Shown here: positions 58,396 through 64,000 of the stretch, piece after piece
How positions within the stretch are numbered: position 1 is the stretch's first letter
Layout: each line of letters begins with the position of its first letter
Assembly: GCF_002210435.1 (NCBI RefSeq)
Contig: NZ_MZMV01000013.1
Coordinates: forward strand, 62,001 to 126,000
Length of the DNA: 64,000 bases
Source: Micromonospora wenchangensis
GTDB taxonomy: Bacteria > Actinomycetota > Actinomycetes > Mycobacteriales > Micromonosporaceae
Direction: 5' to 3'
Notes under the pieces: model-generated
What the model was told of the DNA's origin: nothing
The model's input: only the letters and a program-made list of their open reading frames with translations
The model's database searches: none
Position numbers and translations under genes: made by a program

Positions 58396-59391
58396 TCAAC
58401 CCTGGCGCTTGGCCGGGCCCTTCTTCGGGTTGACCGGCTTGGCACCGGGCTTCGGCCCGGCGACCTTCGGCGCGGCCGGCTTGGCCGGCACCTGCGCGAC
58501 GGGCTTGTTCCGGTTGAGGAAACCACCGGACTTGGCCGGCTGCACCGGGTTCCGGCCACCCGGGGTCGTCGCCTTGCTGCCGGCGACGCCCTTGTTGGTC
58601 ACCAGCGGCGGGAACTTACGGAGCACCCACTGCTGCTGGCCGAGGGTGAACAGGTTGTTGGTGACCCAGTAGATGATCACACCGATCGGGAAGATCGAAC
58701 CGGAGATCAGCAGGGAGAGCGGGATGCCGTAGAGCATCAGCCGCTGCACCATCCGCTGCTGCGGGTCCTCGGCCCAGCCGGTCTTGAGGATCATCTGGCG
58801 GCTGGTCAGGTAGGTGGTGCCCATCATGACCAGGACCAGGATGCCGGCGATCACCTTCACGGTAGTGCCGTTCGCGCCGAGCCGGGCCAACTCGTCGGCG
58901 GTGGAGCCGAACTTGCCGGCGATCGGGGCGGTGAAGATCGTGGCGCTGGAGGCGCTGTCGAACTGCTCGGCCGTCCAGCCGTAGAGGCTCTTGGCCTCCT
59001 TGGCCGGGTCGAGCCGGCGCAGCACGTGGAACAGGCCCAGGAAGACCGGGATCTGGAGGAACATCGGAAGGCAGCCCATCAGCGGGTTGGCCTTTTCCTT
59101 CCGGTAGAGCTCCATCATCTCCTTCTGGAGCGTCTCCCGGTCACCCTTGTGCTTCTCCTGGAGCTCCTTGACCTTCGGCTGGAGCGCCTGCATCGCCCGC
59201 TGGGACTTGATCTGCTTGACGAAGACCGGGAAGAGGATCACCCGGACGGTGACCACCAGGAAGACGATGGCGAGAATCCACGACCAGTTGGTGCCGAGGA
59301 CCGCGTCGACCGGCACTCCGATGGCGTCCCACGCCGAGTGCCAGGTCAGCAGGATCCACGAGATCGCGTAGTAGATCCAGTCGAGACTCAA
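58396..59391 (-). CDS. yidC: Membrane protein insertase YidC
   Basis: 331 aa from TTG 59389-59391, with GGAG 8 bases upstream; no better start lies nearby. Short Gram-positive type: 'NWSWILAIVFLVVTVRVILFPVFVKQIKSQRAMQALQPKVKELQEKHKGDRETLQKEMMELYRKEKANPLMGCLPMFLQIPVFLGLFHVLR' holds the family core with the Arg of the hydrophilic groove, and 'IPLSLLISGSIFPIGVIIYWVTNNLFTLGQQ' the last helices. The tail is basic and Pro/Ala-rich. It inserts proteins into the membrane alone or with Sec. Confidence 0.96.
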   Translation of the reverse strand: MSLDWIYYAISWILLTWHSAWDAIGVPVDAVLGTNWSWILAIVFLVVTVRVILFPVFVKQIKSQRAMQALQPKVKELQEKHKGDRETLQKEMMELYRKEKANPLMGCLPMFLQIPVFLGLFHVLRRLDPAKEAKSLYGWTAEQFDSASSATIFTAPIAGKFGSTADELARLGANGTTVKVIAGILVLVMMGTTYLTSRQMILKTGWAEDPQQRMVQRLMLYGIPLSLLISGSIFPIGVIIYWVTNNLFTLGQQQWVLRKFPPLVTNKGVAGSKATTPGGRNPVQPAKSGGFLNRNKPVAQVPAKPAAPKVAGPKPGAKPVNPKKGPAKRQG

Positions 59392-59394
59392 TTC

Positions 59395-59682
59395 TCAGAC
59401 TCCAGTCACGTCGGCGCGTCGGCGGCGGCCCGGCTCCGGCACCGGGTCGTGTCCACCAGGGTGGAAAGGGTGGCAGCGCGACAGCCGCCGGACCGTCAGG
59501 CCGGCTCCCCGCAGCGCACCGTGACGGGTCACCGCCTCCAGGGCGTAGGCACTGCACGACGGGTAGAACCGGCAGCGGGCCGGCAACGCCGGACTTATCC
59601 AACGACGGTACGCGATGATAGGGCCACTGAGCATCCGGGCACCCATGCTCCGGCGCGGCGGCGCGGTCGGGCTGCTGTTCAC
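59395..59682 (-). CDS. yidD: Membrane protein insertion efficiency factor YidD
   Basis: 95 aa from GTG 59680-59682. '[65 protein letters not shown]' is the complete DUF37/YidD core with its three conserved cysteines. It assists YidC. Its GTG overlaps the rnpA TGA (GTGA, 59679-59682), so translation is coupled. Confidence 0.96.
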   Translation of the reverse strand: MNSSPTAPPRRSMGARMLSGPIIAYRRWISPALPARCRFYPSCSAYALEAVTRHGALRGAGLTVRRLSRCHPFHPGGHDPVPEPGRRRRADVTGV

Positions 59683-60110
59683 CGCGACCTCCGGCCCCGG
59701 GGCTGCCGGGCGGCGGCGATGGCCGCGTCCAGGTCGCCCGCCAGTCGGGGGTACGGCGTCCCGGCCGCCGTGGGCAGGGCGCGTACCACCAGGGTGCTGC
59801 CGGCCGGCAGTGCGGCCAGCCGCTCGCGGACCAGGTGCCGCAGCCGGCGGCGGACCTTGTTGCGGACCACGGCGGGGCCGACGGCCTTGGACACGACGAA
59901 GCCGGCGCGGCTCGACTCGGAGATCAACTCCGGGTCGGTGGTCCGCGCCGGCTCCGGCGAGGTTGTCCCGAGGGGTGTGGTCGCGGCGGGTGTGGAGGTC
60001 GCCGGCAACGTCAGGTGGACGACGACGGCGCCACGACCGACGCGTCGACCACCCCGGACCGCTGCGGCGAAGTCGGTGCTACGCCGCAGTCGCTGTGCGG
60101 CCGTCAGCAC
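59679..60110 (-). CDS. rnpA: Ribonuclease P protein component
   Basis: 143 aa from GTG 60108-60110. RNase P protein helps the RNA subunit mature tRNA 5' ends. '[27 protein letters not shown]' and the RNR signature '[30 protein letters not shown]' are present. Between them an Ala/Thr/Pro-rich stretch of about 30 residues ('[19 protein letters not shown]') makes the protein longer than the usual 110-125 aa. Confidence 0.95.
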   Translation of the reverse strand: MLTAAQRLRRSTDFAAAVRGGRRVGRGAVVVHLTLPATSTPAATTPLGTTSPEPARTTDPELISESSRAGFVVSKAVGPAVVRNKVRRRLRHLVRERLAALPAGSTLVVRALPTAAGTPYPRLAGDLDAAIAAARQPRGRRSR

Positions 60111-60139
60111 GACTGTCCACGTCCCCGGACCGGTCGGCC

Positions 60140-60277
60140 TCAGGCCGACAGGCGGGCGCGGCCCTTGGCGCGACGGGTCGACAGGATGGCGCGGCCGGCC
60201 CGGGTGCGCATGCGCAGCCGGAAGCCGTGGGTCTTCGCGCGCCGGCGGTTGTTCGGCTGGTAGGTGCGCTTGCTCAC
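60140..60277 (-). CDS. rpmH: 50S ribosomal protein L34
   Basis: 45 aa from GTG 60275-60277, with GGAGA 7 bases upstream. '[20 protein letters not shown]' and '[19 protein letters not shown]' are the invariant L34 sequence. It is the first gene of the leftward rpmH-rnpA-yidD-yidC block next to dnaA. Confidence 0.98.
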   Translation of the reverse strand: MSKRTYQPNNRRRAKTHGFRLRMRTRAGRAILSTRRAKGRARLSA

Positions 60278-60903
60278 GTCAGGCTCTCCGTTTTCGTACG
60301 TCCCCGGTGCGGGTTCGCCAGGGGTCGTTTGGTGGACCAGACCACCTCGGCGGTGGCCTCCGATCGGCGCTGCCCGGCGGCACGGAACCTCGGTGGGGCG
60401 AGGCGGCGACCACGGACAGCAAGCACCCATCACCCTAGCAGAGGGCGACAGAGCAGCCGCTCCAGCCTACGCAGGGGGGCAATGACCGTCAAACCACCCT
60501 GGGCTGCTGCTCCGGGGGCCGGCACCGTCGCCGATCCCGATCCCGTCGGGGCGTCGGGGCGGTGTCGGTTGATGGCGGCCCGCCGTCGCTGTTACCGTGC
60601 GCGTTTGCGGTCAGCTTCAGGTCCGGGTTGTCGTTCGGAGCGCAAGACCGGACCCGGCAGTGAATCGTTCGGCACGGTGAACCCGCTTCAACGCCCTCCC
60701 CGACAAGGGGGGCAGGTCCGACCCGCGTCCGGCGGGCGGCCACAATCGGTCGGTACACACAGGCTGTGGATAACTTGTGGATGCCGGCCGGTCAGCCGTC
60801 CGGTGGGTGAGAGGTACCACCCGCTCGAACGCGGTGGCGGGCCCGGCACGATCCGCTGGACCACAGCGGCGGCCGGGAGCAGAGGCGAGGGGGTGGCACG
60901 ACG
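60278..60903. other. rpmH-dnaA divergent promoter region
   Basis: 626 bp without a gene. A perfect DnaA box TGTGGATAA lies at 60765-60773, with a near-match TGTGGATGC at 60776-60784, about 130 bp before dnaA, in keeping with autoregulation. The promoter of rpmH should lie in the left part. Confidence 0.75.
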
Positions 60904-62712
60904 GTGGCCGGAACGATCGACCTTGCCGCGGTGTGGACCGCGGCGACGGACGAACTCGCCGACGAGATCATCTCCGCCCAGCAGCGCGCCTACCTCCGGC
61001 TGACCCGGCTGCGGGCGATCGTCGAGGACACCGCGTTGCTGTCGGTGCCGGACGCCTTCACCCGGGACGTCATCGAGTCCCGGCTGCGGCCGGCCATCAC
61101 CGAGGCGCTCACCCGCCGGCTGGGCCGGCCGATCCAGGTCGCGGTCACCGTGCGGATCGCCGAGGACGCCGCCGGGCGACCGGCGGGCACCGTCTACCGC
61201 AGCGGGCCCGAGGCCGCCCCGGTGGGGACCGGACCGTCCGTCGACGACCATCCCGACTTCCGGCCGCCGGCCTACGACGACCCCGCGCCGCCGTACCAGC
61301 GGGAGGCCGGGCCGCCGGAGCAGTCCGGGGAGGAGCCGCCACCGGCCGGGCCGCCGGAGCGCGACGGGCACCGCCCGCCCCGGGTACCGGTGAGCCGCGA
61401 CGGCGGCCAGGACACCCTCTTCGGCGTCGCCTTCGCCGAGCCCTCGCCGCACCACCCCGCCCCCGAGCGGCACGGTGTCGAGGAACGCCACCGCCCCGCG
61501 GGGCCGGACGCCGACCTGCGCGGCTACGAGCCCGCGTACCGGGACCAGGGGCGCGCGCCACGTGACCCGCAGGGTCCGCGCGGCCTGGCCCGCGACGGCG
61601 CCACCGACAGCGGGCCCGGTCGGGCCGGCGTCGACCACCGCCCCGGTGCCGGCGACCGACGCCCCGGCGGTACGGAGTCCAGCGGCAACCGGCTCAACCC
61701 GAAGTACATGTTCGAGACGTTCGTCATCGGCTCGTCCAACCGGTTCGCCCACGCGGCGAGCGTCGCGGTCGCCGAGTCACCGGCGAAGGCGTACAACCCG
61801 CTGTTCATCTACGGCAGCTCGGGGCTGGGCAAGACCCACCTGCTGCACGCGATCGGGCACTACGCCCAGACGCTCGGCAACGCCCGCTCGGTCCGGTACG
61901 TCTCGACCGAGGAGTTCACCAACGACTTCATCAACTCGCTGCGGGACGACAAGACCAGCGCGTTCCAGCGCCGCTACCGCGACGTCGACATCCTGCTGAT
62001 CGACGACATCCAGTTCCTGGAGAACCGCGAGCGGACCCAGGAGGAGTTCTTCCACACCTTCAACACGCTGCACAACGCGAACAAGCAGATCGTGATCACG
62101 TCCGACCGCTCGCCGAAGCAGCTGGCGACGCTGGAGGACCGGCTGCGGACCCGGTTCGAGTGGGGGCTGCTGGCCGACATCCAGCCGCCCGACCTGGAGA
62201 CCCGGATCGCGATCCTGCAGAAGAAGGCCGCGCAGGAGCGGCTGTACGCCCCACCGGACGTGCTGGAGTTCATCGCCTCCCGGGTGTCGAACTCGATCCG
62301 GGAACTGGAGGGGGCGCTGATCCGGGTCACCGCGTTCGCCAGCCTGACCCGCTCCAACGTCGAGCTGTCGCTGGCCGAGGAGGTGCTGCGGGACTTCATC
62401 CCCGACGGTGCCGGCCCGGAGATCACCGCCGACCAGATCATGGTCTCCACCTCCGAGTACTTCGGGGTGAGCCTGGAGGACCTGCGCGGTCACTCGCGCT
62501 CCCGGGTGCTGGTGAACGCCCGCCAGGTGGCGATGTACCTGTGTCGGGAGCTGACCGACCTGTCGCTGCCCCGGATCGGGCAGGCGTTCGGCGGCCGTGA
62601 CCACACCACCGTGATGCACGCCGACCGGAAGATCCGCCAGCAGATGGCGGAGCGGCGCTCGCTCTACAACCAGATCGCCGAGCTGACCAACCGGATCAAA
62701 CAGAACACCTGA
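60904..62712 (+). CDS. dnaA: Chromosomal replication initiator protein DnaA
   Basis: 602 aa from GTG 60904. Domain I about 1-85; a long, disordered Pro/Arg/Gly-rich domain II (about 90-260), typical of actinomycetes; domain III AAA+ ATPase with Walker A '[15 protein letters not shown]', Walker B '[17 protein letters not shown]', and '[24 protein letters not shown]'; domain IV with the DnaA signature '[25 protein letters not shown]', which reads DnaA boxes. ATP-DnaA opens oriC, directly downstream. Confidence 0.98.
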   Translation: MAGTIDLAAVWTAATDELADEIISAQQRAYLRLTRLRAIVEDTALLSVPDAFTRDVIESRLRPAITEALTRRLGRPIQVAVTVRIAEDAAGRPAGTVYRSGPEAAPVGTGPSVDDHPDFRPPAYDDPAPPYQREAGPPEQSGEEPPPAGPPERDGHRPPRVPVSRDGGQDTLFGVAFAEPSPHHPAPERHGVEERHRPAGPDADLRGYEPAYRDQGRAPRDPQGPRGLARDGATDSGPGRAGVDHRPGAGDRRPGGTESSGNRLNPKYMFETFVIGSSNRFAHAASVAVAESPAKAYNPLFIYGSSGLGKTHLLHAIGHYAQTLGNARSVRYVSTEEFTNDFINSLRDDKTSAFQRRYRDVDILLIDDIQFLENRERTQEEFFHTFNTLHNANKQIVITSDRSPKQLATLEDRLRTRFEWGLLADIQPPDLETRIAILQKKAAQERLYAPPDVLEFIASRVSNSIRELEGALIRVTAFASLTRSNVELSLAEEVLRDFIPDGAGPEITADQIMVSTSEYFGVSLEDLRGHSRSRVLVNARQVAMYLCRELTDLSLPRIGQAFGGRDHTTVMHADRKIRQQMAERRSLYNQIAELTNRIKQNT

Positions 62713-62740
62713 GACGTACGCCACTCCCGCCGCACCACCG

Positions 62741-62769
62741 ACGCCCGGTCGAGCCCCTCGGCCGGGCGT
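62741..62769 (+). terminator. dnaA terminator
   Basis: ACGCCCGG (62741-62748) with CCGGGCGT (62762-62769), inner CGAG/CTCG stem with CCC loop, then TTTCC. Confidence 0.8.
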
Positions 62770-62829
62770 TTCCGTGCCGGTACGGCCCCGGGAGGTTGAC
62801 CCTCGACCGGGTCGAGGGGCCACGATCGG

Positions 62830-63330
62830 CGCATGACGCCGTCTTCTTTGTCCACAGGACCGCCCGGTTGTCCACACCCCCTGTTCCACAACCGGTGGAT
62901 AACCACGCTCAGTCCGGAGCCGGTTACCCACAGACTGTGGACAAACCCTGGGGACAGTGCTGTGGACGGCTGGGGACAACCCCGGCGTTGTCCACCGACG
63001 ACGGTGGGCCTGTGGGCAACCTGTTGAAGGTTCTGGGGACGACGGCGGTCCGGGCCCGGCCGGTTGTCCACAGCGCTGGGGGTAAACCCGGTGGATTACC
63101 GGTGGACAACCGGTGGACAACGGTGGACAACTCTGGGGACACCGGGTGCCTGTGGACCACCGACCGGGTTTACCCCCCGGTTCTCCACAGCCAACCCACC
63201 GGTGGATAACGTGTCTGAGCTGCGACGACGCGAGTTACCCACAGTTTGCACAGGTGCGATGAAGACGATGAGTTATCTCTTCTGAAGAATCAAAAACCAA
63301 TCATCACCGTTGGACTTCCTGTGGATCGGG
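62830..63330. other. oriC: Chromosomal replication origin oriC
   Basis: In the dnaA-dnaN gap. Perfect boxes TTGTCCACA at 62848-62856, 62868-62876 and 63064-63072 and TGTGGACAA at 62936-62944. One-mismatch boxes at 62895, 62988, 63011, 63101, 63112, 63122, 63201 and 63235. An AT-rich stretch at about 63261-63308, next to dnaN, is the likely unwinding element. Confidence 0.95.
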
Positions 63331-63496
63331 CCGCAGCGCTGCCGTCGGCAGTCACCCCGGCACCGGAAGCACGGGGTCGGGCGCACAGCCGATGCCCGCG
63401 CGCCCTAAGGTGCGATGGGTACCCGCACGGTCGGGCGGGACGGTGGGCAGCGGTCGGCATGAGAGAGTTGTTGCTGACGTCGACGCGGAGGCATTG

Positions 63497-64000
63497 ATGA
63501 AGTTCCGAGTGGAGCGCGACGCGCTCGCCGAAGCGGTGGCGTGGACCGCGAAGAGCCTGCCCAGCCGGCCGTCCGTACCGGTGCTCGCCGGGGTGATGCT
63601 GCGGGTCACCGACGGCAACCTCCAGGTCTCCGGCTTCGACTACGAGGTCTCCAGCCAGGTGACCGTCGAGGTGCAGGGCGACGCCGACGGGGCCGCCCTG
63701 GTCTCCGGCCGGCTGCTCGCCGAGATCACCAAGGCGTTGCCGGCCAAGCCGGTGGACATCGCCGCGGTCGGTGCCCACCTGGAGCTGGTCTGCGGCAGCG
63801 CCCGGTTCACCCTGCCCACCATGCCGGTGGAGGACTACCCGGCCCTGCCGGAGATGCCGGAGAGCGCCGGCACCGTCGAGGCCGCCGCCTTCGCCGCCGC
63901 CGTCGGCCAGGTGGCCATCGCCGCCGGCCGGGACGAGACGCTGCCGATGATGACCGGCGTCCGGCTGGAACTCTCCGGTGGCACCCTGGCGATGCTCGCC
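63497..64000 (+). CDS. dnaN: DNA polymerase III sliding clamp, beta subunit (3'-truncated)
   Basis: First 168 codons, from ATG 63497, with GGAGG 5 bases upstream; the gene runs off the window. 'MKFRVERDALAEAVAWTAKSLPSRPSVPVLAGVMLRVTDGNLQVSGFDYEVSSQV' is the first clamp domain, and 'FTLPTMPVEDYPALPEMP' the linker into domain 2. The ring holds DNA polymerase III on DNA. It stands directly after oriC, as usual. Confidence 0.97.
   Translation, partial: MKFRVERDALAEAVAWTAKSLPSRPSVPVLAGVMLRVTDGNLQVSGFDYEVSSQVTVEVQGDADGAALVSGRLLAEITKALPAKPVDIAAVGAHLELVCGSARFTLPTMPVEDYPALPEMPESAGTVEAAAFAAAVGQVAIAAGRDETLPMMTGVRLELSGGTLAMLA

Noticed and set aside
1..64000. tRNA, rRNA, CRISPR array, transposase or prophage genes
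   Set aside because: No cloverleaf with TTCGA-type arms, no spaced direct repeats of CRISPR type, and no integrase or transposase motifs were found by eye.

Overview
This is high-GC actinobacterial chromosome that ends in the replication origin. Gene content and order (dnaA-dnaN, rpmH-rnpA-yidD-yidC-jag-rsmG-parA-parB, cwlM-trxA-trxB-sigM-murJ-cca, ino1-PadR-DUF5318-PBP, rpsF-ssb-rpsR-rplI-dnaB), GTG/TTG starts, TTGTCCACA DnaA boxes and GTTTCACGTGAAAC parS sites point to a mycelial actinomycete, most likely Micromonosporaceae (Micromonospora-like). The family is inferred from content; no database search was possible. Having ino1-to-dnaB on the same side of dnaA as parAB matches what I recall of Streptomyces, whereas in Mycobacterium tuberculosis these blocks flank dnaA.

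Layout. 1-5 kb: edge-truncated DoxX-family gene, GT87 mannosyltransferase-like protein, and a leftward molybdenum-cofactor operon moaC-mogA-moeA-moaE. 5.4-11.4 kb: structured 5' leader with a 7-codon ORF ahead of a GGDEF-EAL cyclic-di-GMP protein, coupled to a membrane protein continuous in frame with a phosphoribosyltransferase, then a zinc-ribbon protein and a DinB/maleylpyruvate-isomerase-like protein. 11.4-19 kb: dnaB carrying two inteins, a W/D/R-rich membrane protein, and rpsF-ssb-rpsR-rplI. 19-30.3 kb: endonuclease IV, two polytopic membrane proteins, bifunctional PBP, DUF5318, PadR regulator with a perfect palindromic operator, ino1, and a secreted I36-type inhibitor. 30.7-37.6 kb: accessory stretch with an HTH-TM-CU044_5270-like protein, a small membrane protein, ogt, an ECF sigma factor with a membrane propeller protein, and an NfeD-like/flotillin pair.

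37.6-52 kb: cca, then rightward murJ, a membrane pseudokinase, sigM, its anti-sigma factor, trxB, trxA and cwlM, with a SigR/SigH-type promoter at trxB and two perfect DnaA boxes ahead of the pseudokinase; then GNAT, PLP aminotransferase, D-Ala-D-Ala-ligase-like and HIT genes. 52-54.1 kb is a gene-free parS region. 54-60.3 kb is the leftward rpmH-rnpA-yidD-yidC-jag-rsmG-parA-parB block. 60.9-64 kb holds dnaA, oriC (62.83-63.33 kb) and the start of dnaN.

Functionally the window couples replication initiation (dnaA, dnaN, dnaB, ssb), segregation (ParAB-parS), membrane insertion (YidC, YidD), cell-wall assembly (MurJ, pseudokinase, CwlM, PBP, Ddl-like), thiol redox control and inositol supply. 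No tRNA, rRNA, CRISPR array, insertion sequence or prophage was found. The inteins are the clearest mobile DNA.
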